Shown here: piece by piece, positions 44,955 through 53,444 of the stretch
Layout: every line of letters starts with the position of its first letter
Position numbering within the stretch: the first letter of the stretch is position 1
Notes under the pieces: generated by a model
Database searches by the model: none
Told to the model about the DNA's origin: nothing
What the model saw: only the letters and a program-made list of their open reading frames with translations
Made by a program: the position numbers and the translations under genes
DNA from: Alkalitalea saponilacus
GTDB lineage: Bacteria > Bacteroidota > Bacteroidia > Bacteroidales > Marinilabiliaceae
NCBI RefSeq assembly: GCF_900168165.1
Contig: NZ_FUYV01000013.1
Coordinates: 62,001 to 126,000, forward strand
Length of the DNA: 64,000 nt
Direction of reading: 5' to 3'

Positions 44955-45344
44955 TTATGCAGAACCTAATCCATGTTTTAAAACATCAACTTGTTGGTTC
45001 CACAACTCCTTAGAATCTTCCACTTCTTCAGGTTCAACATGGTCTATAACAACCAAAGCAACATCTCCGGTAAGTTCATCTACATTAATCTGAAACTCAA
45101 ACCATGAGCCGTCCATTTCATCGTCAAGCCAAGTATAGCGAACCAGTTTATTCTCTTTGCGAAGGGTTTGTTCAGCAGATTGATGGCTCTCTCCCCAGAT
45201 AAATATAAATTCTTTACCTTTAACCGAGACATCGTCTGCAAACCACTCGCTCAATCCGCTTGGGGTACTTAACCTGTTAAAGAGAATAGCGGGTGAAGTT
45301 TTGAGCATGTATTCCAGCTCGATTTTTTCTCTTTGTTCTGTCAT
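44955..45344 (-). CDS. START/AHSA1-like domain protein
   Basis: A 129-aa single-domain cytosolic protein. It has the START-like (Bet v1/AHSA1) pattern: an opening strand 'IELEYMLKTSPAILFNRLSTPSGLSEWFADD' in pieces (7-37), then KEFIFIWGESHQSAE, YTWLDDEM.GSWFEFQI, and a long C-terminal helix (KELWNQQVDVLKHGL). This small protein is widely conserved in Bacteroidota, but its function is not known. It could bind a hydrophobic ligand or assist Hsp90. Monocistronic. Confidence 0.83.
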   Translation of the reverse strand: MTEQREKIELEYMLKTSPAILFNRLSTPSGLSEWFADDVSVKGKEFIFIWGESHQSAEQTLRKENKLVRYTWLDDEMDGSWFEFQINVDELTGDVALVVIDHVEPEEVEDSKELWNQQVDVLKHGLGSA

Positions 45345-45501
45345 TTTTTGAGTTCTAAAAGGATTATCGGTGGCAATATAATGGTTTTATTAATAAAAAA
45401 AAATCTATTACCACCTTTTTAATCATAATTCTCAAACAAACTGTACAACAACTAATTAAACCCAACCTAATAGAATTTTATTATTTTTTGTAGGTTTTGG
45501 G

Positions 45502-45532
45502 TTGGAACGAATACAATAAAACATTACATTTG
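45502..45532 (+). promoter_or_regulatory. Promoter of the CAU tRNA gene
   Basis: TTG (45502-45504), 20 bp, TACATTTG (45525-45532): an exact Bacteroidota promoter match placing the start near 45540, about 11 nt before the tRNA. Confidence 0.78.
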
Positions 45533-45550
45533 CAACCGCAAAAACGAGAT

Positions 45551-45624
45551 GCCGAGGTAGCTCAGCTGGTTAGAGCGCATGATTCATAATCATGAGGTCG
45601 GCGGTTCAAGCCCGCCTCTCGGTA
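45551..45624 (+). tRNA. tRNA with CAU anticodon (elongator Met, or Ile2)
   Basis: A 74-nt cloverleaf: acceptor GCCGAGG pairing with TCTCGGT (two G-U pairs); D arm GCTC-9-GAGC; anticodon stem CATGA/TCATG with loop TTCATAA (anticodon CAT at 45585-45587); T arm GGCGG-TTCAAGC-CCGCC; discriminator A. CCA is not encoded. The anticodon stem lacks the three G-C pairs of initiator tRNA, and the 1-72 pair is formed, so it is not tRNA-fMet. Elongator Met and lysidine-modified Ile tRNA cannot be told apart safely here. Confidence 0.93.
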
Positions 45625-45627
45625 CTG

Positions 45628-45667
45628 AAAAAAGAGTTGTAAGATTAATCTTGCAACTCTTTTTTTT
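45628..45667 (+). terminator. Terminator of the tRNA gene
   Basis: AAAAAAGAGTTG-T-AAGAT pairs with ATCTT-G-CAACTCTTTTTT, ending in eight T. It begins 3 bp after the tRNA. Confidence 0.9.
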
Positions 45668-45896
45668 GACAAAAAAATTTCAAGCAGCCCCAATCGACTG
45701 CATTAATTCATCCTTAAAACAACTTCGAACACTTAAGATCATATCGAATAAAAATGATTTGCCTCCAACACTAAAAAACCATAAGCATACTTTTCATACC
45801 TATTTTGTATGAATAAAATACTCCAACACATACAAACACCCATTATCCTGTATTATTGACACTTAACCAACAATAGTGATCTGCGACCCTATTTTT

Positions 45897-45931
45897 CATA
45901 TCTTTTTGATATGTTTTATCCTAAGACATAT
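45897..45931 (+). promoter_or_regulatory. Candidate operator of the Rrf2-cysK operon
   Basis: CATATC-5-GATATG (45897-45913) is a perfect 6-bp dyad. ATATGT-11-ACATAT (45909-45931) overlaps it. They lie just upstream of the -7 box of the rrf2-cysK operon, a natural place for autoregulation or sulfur control. Confidence 0.45.
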
Positions 45932-45956
45932 TGCATCATAACACTTTTTTCCTTAA

Positions 45957-45964
45957 TATATTTG
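45957..45964 (+). promoter_or_regulatory. -7 box of the rrf2-cysK operon
   Basis: TATATTTG matches TAnnTTTG, 20 bp before the ATG at 45985. A TTG at 45931-45933 is 23 bp upstream, slightly far. Confidence 0.5.
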
Positions 45965-45984
45965 CAATACAAAATCATACAAAT

Positions 45985-46413
45985 ATGATACGATTTTCAA
46001 ATAAGATTAAATACGGACTTCAGTTTCTGCTTTTTTTAAATGTGGATGAAGAGGAATTTACCGACATTCAACGAGCGGCCATCTCCTGCAATATTCCGCA
46101 TAAATTTTTGGAATCAATTGCCGTGAGCCTGAAAAAAGGAGGAACTGTTGTTGTAAAAAGGGGAGCCGGAGGCGGTTACCGTTTAAACAGAGCGCCTGAA
46201 GAGATAACACTCGCTGAAGTGGTAAAGGCAATTGAAGGCATTGAATCCGGAAAAGACAATATCATTAAAGACATTGAAACAACTCGTGAGGTCGTTGAAG
46301 AGGTTTTGGATTCAGTGATGACCGATTTCTGGCAATCGCTTGAAAACATCACCTTAAAGCAGCTTCACCAGAAATATTACGACAGAACAGATAAAATAAT
46401 GTATTATATTTAA
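45985..46413 (+). CDS. Rrf2-family transcriptional regulator lacking the Fe-S cysteines
   Basis: A 142-aa winged-helix regulator. The ATG at 45985 ([19 protein letters not shown]) gives the normal Rrf2 start; an upstream ATG at 45931 adds 18 unlikely residues. The wing [19 protein letters not shown] and the following AEVVKAIEG are typical. Only one cysteine (Cys35) is present, so it cannot hold the three-Cys cluster of IscR or NsrR. In this it resembles CymR, the Bacillus cysteine-metabolism repressor that works with CysK. Because cysK follows after 14 bp, sulfur control is the best hypothesis. Confidence 0.88.
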   Translation: MIRFSNKIKYGLQFLLFLNVDEEEFTDIQRAAISCNIPHKFLESIAVSLKKGGTVVVKRGAGGGYRLNRAPEEITLAEVVKAIEGIESGKDNIIKDIETTREVVEEVLDSVMTDFWQSLENITLKQLHQKYYDRTDKIMYYI

Positions 46414-46427
46414 CAAAACTTAAAGCC

Positions 46428-47354
46428 ATGACAAAAATAGCTAACAACATTACAGAGCTGGTTGGTAAAACACCTTTGGTAAAAATAAACAAACTGGTTA
46501 ATGCAGATGCAGCAGAGCTTGTTGCAAAGTGTGAGTTTTTCAACCCTGCCGGTTCGGTAAAAGACAGAATCGCCTTAAACATGATTGAAGATGCAGAGCG
46601 CAAGGGAATTCTAACAAAGGATTCCATCATTGTAGAGCCTACCAGTGGAAACACGGGCGTGGGACTTGCTTTTGTGTCTGCAGTAAAAGGATATAAATTG
46701 ATTCTGACCATGCCTGAAAGTATGAGCATTGAAAGACGTAAACTTTTGAAAAAGTTTGGCGCAGAACTGGTTCTGACACCTGCCGCCAACGGCATGAAAG
46801 GTGCCATTGCCAAAGCAACAGAAATAGCCGCTGAAAATCCAAATTCTTTTATTCCTCAACAGTTTAAAAATCTGGCAAACCCTGAGATACACAGAAAAAC
46901 AACTGCAGAAGAAATCTGGGCAGATACAGACGGAAAAGTTGACATATTAGTAGCAGGAATCGGAACAGGCGGAACTATTACAGGTGTAGGTGAGGTATTA
47001 AAGGAACGCAATCCCAATGTTAAAATTGTGGCTGTTGAACCTGAGGCCAGTCCAATTTTATCCGGAGGCCAACCCGGCCCGCATAAAATACAAGGAATTG
47101 GAGCCGGATTTATTCCTGATGTGCTTAATACATCGGTATATGATGAAGTAATAAAAGTAAGCAACGAAGATGCCATTGAGATGGCTCACCGAGCAGCCAA
47201 AGAAGAAGGTTTGTTGTGCGGGTACTCTTGCGGAGCTGCCTTAACAGCTGCCATTGAAGTTGCCAATCGGCCGGAAAATAAAGGGAAACGAATTGTGGTG
47301 ATTCTTCCTGACACCGGAGAGCGCTACCTGAGCACGTTTAACATTGAGAGCTAA
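46428..47354 (+). CDS. cysK: Cysteine synthase A (O-acetylserine sulfhydrylase)
   Basis: A 308-aa PLP enzyme making cysteine from O-acetylserine and sulfide. The PLP lysine is Lys45 in [12 protein letters not shown]. The substrate loop [10 protein letters not shown] (about 70-79) and phosphate loop [10 protein letters not shown] (about 178-187) are conserved. It follows the Rrf2 regulator by 14 bp in an evident operon and ends at a strong terminator. The next genes supply sulfide by sulfite reduction. As in Bacillus, CysK might also act as a regulatory partner of the neighbouring Rrf2 protein; this is inference. Confidence 0.95.
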   Translation: MTKIANNITELVGKTPLVKINKLVNADAAELVAKCEFFNPAGSVKDRIALNMIEDAERKGILTKDSIIVEPTSGNTGVGLAFVSAVKGYKLILTMPESMSIERRKLLKKFGAELVLTPAANGMKGAIAKATEIAAENPNSFIPQQFKNLANPEIHRKTTAEEIWADTDGKVDILVAGIGTGGTITGVGEVLKERNPNVKIVAVEPEASPILSGGQPGPHKIQGIGAGFIPDVLNTSVYDEVIKVSNEDAIEMAHRAAKEEGLLCGYSCGAALTAAIEVANRPENKGKRIVVILPDTGERYLSTFNIES

Positions 47355-47382
47355 GGAATTGAGCTAAAAAACTTAAATAATA

Positions 47383-47412
47383 AAAACTGCCCCCAACGGG
47401 GCAGTTTTGTAT
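47383..47412 (+). terminator. Terminator of the rrf2-cysK operon
   Basis: AAAACTGCCCC (47383-47393) and GGGGCAGTTTT (47398-47408) form an 11-bp stem with a CAAC loop and T-rich end, 29 bp after cysK. Confidence 0.9.
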
Positions 47413-47435
47413 CAGATTCGAAATAGACCTCATTA

Positions 47436-47502
47436 CAATAGATCGTTAGATTTTTAGATATTTGATAGAATCAAGTAAATAAAAAAGTTTAACGAACTAT
47501 TA
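47436..47502 (+). repeat. Dispersed intergenic repeat, copy B
   Basis: A 67-bp short form of the family: CAATAGATCGTTAGA (47436-47450) at the left, AAGTTTAACGAACTATTA at the right. The ends are imperfect inverted repeats of each other. It lies between the cysK terminator and the sulfite reductase operon. Confidence 0.7.
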
Positions 47503-47552
47503 CATTACAACAAAGCTCAAAATCAAAACTTAAACAATCATATCCATTCAAA

Positions 47553-49361
47553 ATGTCTGACAATCAATTATTCAAACCGGAAGAACGGAGCCGTTTACAA
47601 CAAGTGCTTTCAGGCCTCAACCGCGAACAGTTGCTTTGGCTGGGAGGTTACATCTCTGCTGCCATTGACTTTGCACCTTCAGCCTCCGGCAATTACACCG
47701 ACCCCATTATTGAGCCTCAGGCAGTAGCTCAAACAGAAGAGCATACAGCCATTGGAGGACAAAAATCCCTGACCATACTTTTTGGTTCTCATTCCGGAAA
47801 TTCACAAAGAGTTGCAACGCTGGCGCATCAGGAAGCTGAAAGACAAGGGATAAAAAGCAAAGTAAAAAACATGGAGGACTACAACGCACGGTTTCTGAAA
47901 GATGAGGAACAGGTATTGGTTGTCATCTCCACACACGGCGAAGGTGAGCCTCCATTATCAGCGCAGGAACTCTATGAAAAACTATCCGGCAAAAATGCAC
48001 CTGACTTTACGAACAAACCATTCGCAGTCATTGCTTTGGGCGATAGCTCCTATAAACATTTTTGCAAAACCGGTTACGATTTTTACAGTTTTCTGGAACG
48101 ACAGGGAGGAAAACCATTGAGACAGGTAGCTGCACTTGATACCGATTTTAATGATGAACTTGGGGAATTGATTCCTTCCGTGGTAAAACTGTTTGCAGCA
48201 TCACAGGCGTCTGCTTCATCGGCTCCAAAAAAAGAAAATGTAGAGAAAATACAAGTTTCAAACTCGCCGGTTGAAGCACCTGTACTAGAGAAAGTTCAGT
48301 TGAATGGACGCGGTTCAGAAAAAGAGACCTGGCATCTGGAAATCTCCACAGATAGAAAAGGGTTGGTATATCAGCCGGGAGATGCACTTGAAGTGTATGC
48401 CAACAACAACCCGGAACTGGTAAATGGAATACTCAACGCAACTGCATTGAGCGCAACCGAACAAGTATCAGTTGGCGAGCGCAAAATAAACCTTGAAGAA
48501 GCGCTGACCAACTATTACGAACTAACCATCGTAACACCTCAGGTTTTAAAAAAGTACGCAACCCTTTTGGGCAACGATTCCCTGAATCAATTGCTCGATG
48601 ATGCCGATAAACTGGATGAATTCCTGGTGGGGACAGATGTGTTGGATTTACTGCAAAAATACCCGGTTTCGGTAAATGCAGAACAATTATTATCTGTTCT
48701 CAGGAAACTACCACCTCGCGCTTACTCAATTTCCAGCAGTCCTGCCGAAGTTGGCGATGAAGTACACATTACCGTTGGCGCAGTGAGATACGAGAAAGAG
48801 AATCGAGAAAGAGGCGGAGTTTGCTCAACATTCATTGCCGACCGACTTGGAAACGACGATACAGTAAAAGTTAAAATCAGGCCGAATAACAATTTCAGAT
48901 TGCCATCGGATGGCAATAAACCCGTCATCATGGTAGGAGCCGGCACTGGTGTTGCTCCATACAGAGCATTTATCCAACACAGAGCTGCCTTAGGCGACCA
49001 GGGAAAAAACTGGCTGATATTTGGAGACAGACACTTCACAACCGACTTTTTATATCAGGCCGAATGGCTTAAGTATAAAAGAAGTGGTCTGCTATCCCGT
49101 CTTGATGTTGCATTCTCTCGCGACCAGGAGGAGAAAAGATACGTTCAACACCGCATGAAACGACACGGTAAAGAACTTTATCGCTGGATTGCTGAAGGAG
49201 CACATTTTTACGTGTGCGGCGATATGAAAAAGATGGCCGGCGATGTAAAAAGCGCATTTCTCGACATCATGCAAATTGAAGGGAACATGAGCCGCGAAGA
49301 GAGTGAAAACTTCTTAACCAAATTGAGAAAAGAAGGCAGGTATCAGGAAGATGTATATTAG
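47553..49361 (+). CDS. cysJ: Sulfite reductase flavoprotein subunit
   Basis: A 602-aa diflavin reductase passing electrons from NADPH through FAD and FMN to the haemoprotein subunit. Flavodoxin-like FMN domain (about 70-215): TILFGSHSGNSQRVA (73-87), STHGEGEPP and ALGDSSYKHF. FAD domain with RAYSISSSPAE (about 390-400) and GGVCSTF; NADPH domain with VGAGTGVAPYRAF and FGDRHFTTDFLYQ. The C-terminus reads RYQEDVY, as in CysJ. It is the first gene of a sulfite reduction and siroheme operon. Confidence 0.94.
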   Translation: MSDNQLFKPEERSRLQQVLSGLNREQLLWLGGYISAAIDFAPSASGNYTDPIIEPQAVAQTEEHTAIGGQKSLTILFGSHSGNSQRVATLAHQEAERQGIKSKVKNMEDYNARFLKDEEQVLVVISTHGEGEPPLSAQELYEKLSGKNAPDFTNKPFAVIALGDSSYKHFCKTGYDFYSFLERQGGKPLRQVAALDTDFNDELGELIPSVVKLFAASQASASSAPKKENVEKIQVSNSPVEAPVLEKVQLNGRGSEKETWHLEISTDRKGLVYQPGDALEVYANNNPELVNGILNATALSATEQVSVGERKINLEEALTNYYELTIVTPQVLKKYATLLGNDSLNQLLDDADKLDEFLVGTDVLDLLQKYPVSVNAEQLLSVLRKLPPRAYSISSSPAEVGDEVHITVGAVRYEKENRERGGVCSTFIADRLGNDDTVKVKIRPNNNFRLPSDGNKPVIMVGAGTGVAPYRAFIQHRAALGDQGKNWLIFGDRHFTTDFLYQAEWLKYKRSGLLSRLDVAFSRDQEEKRYVQHRMKRHGKELYRWIAEGAHFYVCGDMKKMAGDVKSAFLDIMQIEGNMSREESENFLTKLRKEGRYQEDVY

Positions 49362-49485
49362 AGGTGGGAAGGTTGAGAGCTGAGAAAGGTGATGTTGTAT
49401 AGACTTAACTGAAGTATAGAAAACTCACTACGTTCGTTTTACATTCGGAAATAAAATTTAAAGTAACCCATAATTAAGAGAATAC

Positions 49486-51189
49486 ATGGCAAAATTACCA
49501 GACCCCATCGAGTGGAAACCATCCCCGGTGGAACATATAAAAATAAAGAGTGATTTTCTCAGAGGAACCATCAAGGAAAGCCTTGCAGATGAAACCACAG
49601 GTTCCATCTCCAAAGATGACACCCAACTGATAAAATTCCATGGCAGTTATCAACAAACTGACCGCGATCTGGATGCTGAGCGCAAAAAGCAAAAGCTGGA
49701 ACCACTTTTCAGCTTTATGATTCGTGCCAGGGTGGCTGCAGGCATTGCAACAGCAGACCAATGGCTGGTATTTGACCGACTGGCGGTTCAATATGGAAAC
49801 GGCACCATGAAACTAACTACCCGCCAAACGTTCCAGTGGCATGGGATTCTAAAAAGAAACCTGAAGAAAACCATGCAGGGCATTAACTCCACTTTGGTAG
49901 ATACCATTGCCGCCTGTGGTGATGTGAATCGCAACGTGATGGGCACATCCAACGAGGCATTATCACCACTTGTGCCGGAAGTGGCAGCCTTTGCAAAAAA
50001 AATCAGCGACCATTTGCTGCCAAAAACCACCGCCTACCACGAAATATGGCTCGATAAGAAACTAATTACGGAAGGCCAAACAGACGATGAACCATTGTAT
50101 GGAAAAACCTATCTTCCCCGTAAATTCAAAATAGCATTGGCCGTACCGCCATACAACGACACCGATATTTTTGCCAACGACATTGGTCTCATTGCCATTG
50201 GCGAAGGCAAAGAACTAAAGGGTTTCAACGTTGCCATTGGTGGTGGTATGGGCATGACATTCGGGAACGAAGAGACCTATCCTCGCTTAGCTGACATCAT
50301 TGGTTACGTGCCAAAAGAGGACGCGCTTAAGGTAATTGAGGAGATAGTAAAAGTTCAGCGTGATTACGGAAACCGGGAAAACAGAAAACTATCTCGCTTG
50401 AAATACACCGTTGACCGTTTGGGGACAGAAGTTTTTAAACAGCTTGTGGAAGAGCGCTCCGGAATCACATTACAGCCGGCTATAGAGTACGAATTTAAGC
50501 AAAACGGAGATGTTTTTGGGTGGATGAAAGCCGAAAACAACAAATGGTATCTCGGTTTATTTGTAGAGCACGGTCGTGTAAAAGATGTTGGTGATTACAA
50601 ACTCAAATCGGCTTTGCGCGATTTGGCAAGAATTAAGGTTTGTGATTTCCGGTTAACCGGAAATCAAGGTTTGGTTCTTGGTCGCATTGATGAACCGGAC
50701 AAAGCTGCCGTTGAAAAAATTCTGAAAAAATACAATGTTTATCATCTGGATAAACTATCAGGATTAAGAAAACATGCCATCGCCTGTGTTGCACTTAACA
50801 CCTGCACCCTGGCATTTGCCGAAGCCGAACGCTATCTGCCAAAACTAAACACAAAAATTGAGGCCATTTTAAAAGAAGTGGATTTAACCAATGAAGACAT
50901 TCTGATAAGAATGACCGGCTGTCCAAATGGTTGTGGAAGGCCATTCCTTGGAGAAATAGGATTGGTAGGTCGTTCACTCGGGAAATACAATCTATATCTG
51001 GGAGCCGGATTTTCCGGCGAGCGTCTCAACACGCTTTACAAAGAGATGCTGGATGAACAGGCTATTCTGGCTGAACTATCTGAAATCATTCCAAAATACG
51101 CGGAAGAAAGAAATAAAGGAGAACGATTTGGTGATTTCGTGGTTCGAAAAGGCATCGTGAAATCCGGCCAAACCATTAAAACTATTTAA
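49486..51189 (+). CDS. cysI: Sulfite reductase haemoprotein subunit
   Basis: A 567-aa siroheme and 4Fe-4S enzyme reducing sulfite to sulfide with six electrons. Two ferredoxin-like halves and the siroheme-binding arginine region (MKLTTRQTFQWHG, CGDVNRNVMG) are present. Cluster cysteines are in CVALNTCTLAFAEAERYLP and TGCPNGCGRP, the C-x5-C and C-x3-C pattern of the family. It lies 124 bp after cysJ. The pairing and RxxTFQWHG form make an assimilatory NADPH enzyme more likely than a dissimilatory or nitrite reductase. Confidence 0.95.
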   Translation: MAKLPDPIEWKPSPVEHIKIKSDFLRGTIKESLADETTGSISKDDTQLIKFHGSYQQTDRDLDAERKKQKLEPLFSFMIRARVAAGIATADQWLVFDRLAVQYGNGTMKLTTRQTFQWHGILKRNLKKTMQGINSTLVDTIAACGDVNRNVMGTSNEALSPLVPEVAAFAKKISDHLLPKTTAYHEIWLDKKLITEGQTDDEPLYGKTYLPRKFKIALAVPPYNDTDIFANDIGLIAIGEGKELKGFNVAIGGGMGMTFGNEETYPRLADIIGYVPKEDALKVIEEIVKVQRDYGNRENRKLSRLKYTVDRLGTEVFKQLVEERSGITLQPAIEYEFKQNGDVFGWMKAENNKWYLGLFVEHGRVKDVGDYKLKSALRDLARIKVCDFRLTGNQGLVLGRIDEPDKAAVEKILKKYNVYHLDKLSGLRKHAIACVALNTCTLAFAEAERYLPKLNTKIEAILKEVDLTNEDILIRMTGCPNGCGRPFLGEIGLVGRSLGKYNLYLGAGFSGERLNTLYKEMLDEQAILAELSEIIPKYAEERNKGERFGDFVVRKGIVKSGQTIKTI

Positions 51190-51192
51190 GCG

Positions 51193-51423
51193 ATGTCAAA
51201 AGAAAACAGACAAAGAAGCATCATGAAAGCAGTATCGTACCGGGTAACCGGTACGATATTCACCTTTCTGGCAGCTTACATCATAACAGGGAGATTGGTC
51301 TTGGCTGCTTCTATCAGCGGATTTGAGGCCGTTTCAAAAATATTTGCCTACTATTTTCACGAGCGGTTGTGGGATAAAATTCAGTACGGAAAAAAACCGG
51401 CAAAACCGGAGTACGAAATTTAA
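51193..51423 (+). CDS. DUF2061 small membrane protein
   Basis: A 76-aa protein with two hydrophobic segments (about 18-36 and 40-56) and the family signature RSIMKAVSYRVTGTIFTF followed by FEAVSKIFAYYFHERLWD. DUF2061 proteins recur beside sulfate/sulfite assimilation genes in Bacteroidota and Proteobacteria, but no function is established to my knowledge. It starts 3 bp after cysI and is clearly in the operon. An inner-membrane role in sulfur import or enzyme anchoring is only a guess. Confidence 0.88.
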   Translation: MSKENRQRSIMKAVSYRVTGTIFTFLAAYIITGRLVLAASISGFEAVSKIFAYYFHERLWDKIQYGKKPAKPEYEI

Positions 51424-51466
51424 GCTGACTTCACTCGGCCAACAATCCTGAGAAACAAGTATACTT

Positions 51467-51955
51467 ATGACTTATCTTCCCATAAACATAAATCTTACCG
51501 ATGCGGAAATCCTCATTATTGGGGGCGGAAACGTAGCTCTTCACAAAGTGGAAGGATTGGAACGCTTCACACAAAACATCAGAGTGGTTTCGCCGGAGCT
51601 ACATCCCGGGTTGCTGAAAAGGGAATGGATTAAATGGGAAGAAAAAATCTATGATTCGGAAGACCTGAAAGGAGCTTTTCTGGTTTTTGCTGCAACAAAC
51701 CATCGACAAGTTAACGAGCAAGTACGGAACGATGCTCAAAAGCATCGTTGCCTTGTAAATGTAGTTGACGCTCCATCAACAGGAGATTTTATTTCTCCGG
51801 CTATTTTTAGTGAAGGTGATATGACTGTTGCGGTAAGTTCAGGAGGAAAAAATGTGCATGCTGCCGTAAAATGGCGCAACGACATCAGGGATTTGGCAGA
51901 AAAAGGACTCATTAAGTGGATACCCGAGAACAAAGATAAGGAGAAGACATTATGA
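51467..51955 (+). CDS. Precorrin-2 dehydrogenase / sirohydrochlorin ferrochelatase domain (CysG N-terminal part)
   Basis: A 162-aa Met8/CysG-N-type protein that oxidises precorrin-2 and inserts iron to make siroheme, the cofactor of the upstream CysI. NAD-binding IIGGGNVALHKVEGL (about 17-31) and the catalytic Asp segment NVVDAPSTGDFISPAIF are present, then the ISSGG-like VSSGGKNVHA. It is shorter than usual (about 200 aa or more), lacking most of the C-terminal helical dimerisation part. It overlaps the next gene by 4 bp (ATGA), so translation is coupled. Confidence 0.9.
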   Translation: MTYLPININLTDAEILIIGGGNVALHKVEGLERFTQNIRVVSPELHPGLLKREWIKWEEKIYDSEDLKGAFLVFAATNHRQVNEQVRNDAQKHRCLVNVVDAPSTGDFISPAIFSEGDMTVAVSSGGKNVHAAVKWRNDIRDLAEKGLIKWIPENKDKEKTL

Positions 51956-53355
51956 CTGAAAACAATATAGCTAACAGGGAAATCGCAAAGAGTGGAAAAG
52001 TGACCCTGGCCGGCTTTGGCCCCGGCAATGCTGAATTACTGACAGTAAAAGCATTGAAAGCACTGAAAGCATCCGACGTGATATATTACGACGATTTATT
52101 GGATGCCTCTCTGCTTGACCAATTTCCCGGCGAAAAGATTTATGTAGGAAAGCGAAGCTCCAATCATGCTTTCAGTCAGGATAAAATTAACGAACAGTTG
52201 TATTCCTCTGCATTGGAAGGCAAAAATGTGGTGCGGCTAAAGGGTGGCGACCCGCTGATTTTTGGACGCGGCATTGAGGAGTACCATTACCTGGCCAAAC
52301 GGGGAATAAATGTGGAGTTGGTGCCCGGCATATCAAGTGCCATGGCAGCTGCTGCTGACGCTTTGGTTCCACTTACGGCAAGGGGTGTTTCTTCATCGGT
52401 GGTTTTTCTGTCGGGTCATGACATATCAAAACTGGTAATCCCAAAAGCAGAAACCCTTGTTTTTTTCATGGGCGCATCGAGGCAAAACCAGTTGGCAAAA
52501 CGCCTTTTAAAAGAGGGGTGGCATGCTCGAACTCCTGTGGCTGTGGTACAGAATGCATCGTACGCGCACAGCGTTAACAAGCGATACACGCTGGAGCAAC
52601 TTGAAAACACAGACGATTTATTGGTTTCTCCTGTTATTATAATAGTTGGATGGACAGCCGCAGAAAACAACAGCCATCTGCCTGAAAAGTGGCTGTACAC
52701 CGGCTCAAACATCACCGAATGCCGCCAAAAGGGAATGCTGATTCATGCTCCACTGGTAAGCATTGAACCGGCAGAAAAAGATGATGTGTCAGAGCATGCC
52801 ATAGAGAACATCCATGATTTTAACCGCATCATCTTTACCAGTCGCCATGCCGTGGAGCATTTCTTTGACCGGTTAACAGAAGTACGAAAAGACATAAGAA
52901 GTCTGGCCAATGTTGAGATTGATGCCATTGGACCGGTAACAGCAGAAGCCTTATTAAAGCGTGGAATTATTGCAGAACCCCGCGGATTGAACAGCAGTTC
53001 GGAGGATTTGGTTGAGTTTTACAAACTAAATCAAATCAGAAACCAGTCAGTTCTAATACCCTGTTCGGACAAAAGTTCAAAATATTTGCCTGATACATTA
53101 AGTAAACTTGACAATAAAATCACTACCATTGTTCTCTTTTATAACCGAAAACCTCTAAACATTGTGATTCACAATTTGGAGGAATTCCATGGTGTAGAAT
53201 TTTCTTCAGTTCCGGCTGTAGAAAGATTCTTCGAGGTTTACAAAGCGTTTCCCGAACACCTAGAATACGTATTCAGAGGTCAGCAGTCCGAACAACGGTT
53301 TTTTGAGTTGAGTGGTAAATTGAAAAAAGATTTAAATACAGTCCTTTCCGACTAA
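51952..53355 (+). CDS. cobA-hemD: Uroporphyrinogen-III methyltransferase fused to uroporphyrinogen-III synthase
   Basis: A 467-aa fusion. Residues of about 14-255 form SUMT (CobA/CysG-C): LAGFGPGNAELLTVKALKAL, then VVRLKGGDPLIFGRG, then ELVPGISSAMAA and the TPVAVVQNAS region. It adds two methyl groups to uroporphyrinogen III. Residues of about 258-467 form HemD: DFNRIIFTSRHAVEHFFDRL, IDAIGPVTAEAL, GVEFSSVPAVERFF. HemD closes the tetrapyrrole ring. With the overlapping CysG-N gene it gives the path to siroheme for sulfite reductase. Such fusions are known in several phyla. Confidence 0.92.
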   Translation: MTENNIANREIAKSGKVTLAGFGPGNAELLTVKALKALKASDVIYYDDLLDASLLDQFPGEKIYVGKRSSNHAFSQDKINEQLYSSALEGKNVVRLKGGDPLIFGRGIEEYHYLAKRGINVELVPGISSAMAAAADALVPLTARGVSSSVVFLSGHDISKLVIPKAETLVFFMGASRQNQLAKRLLKEGWHARTPVAVVQNASYAHSVNKRYTLEQLENTDDLLVSPVIIIVGWTAAENNSHLPEKWLYTGSNITECRQKGMLIHAPLVSIEPAEKDDVSEHAIENIHDFNRIIFTSRHAVEHFFDRLTEVRKDIRSLANVEIDAIGPVTAEALLKRGIIAEPRGLNSSSEDLVEFYKLNQIRNQSVLIPCSDKSSKYLPDTLSKLDNKITTIVLFYNRKPLNIVIHNLEEFHGVEFSSVPAVERFFEVYKAFPEHLEYVFRGQQSEQRFFELSGKLKKDLNTVLSD

Positions 53356-53378
53356 TTTTTTTACAATGATAATCACGC

Positions 53379-53444
53379 AATAAATCTATCTCTTCGTTCG
53401 AAATGACAGACAGTTACGTTGTGAGAGGTGCGAGAAATCTTTAT
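53379..53444. repeat. Palindromic intergenic repeat of Bacteroidota type, cutting hepT
   Basis: The stretch contains TCGTTCGAAATGACAG at the left and GCGAGAAATCTTTAT at the right, which I recall as parts of a palindromic element common in Bacteroidota intergenic DNA (GAGATTTCTC...TCGAAATGAC). hepT similarity ends exactly where it begins (about 53436). Confidence 0.5.

Larger units (their letters stand above)
45668..45984. other. Intergenic region upstream of the Rrf2 gene
   Basis: These 317 bp contain two overlapping dyads (45897-45931) and a -7 box (45957-45964). The first 190 bp hold nothing recognised. Confidence 0.55.
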
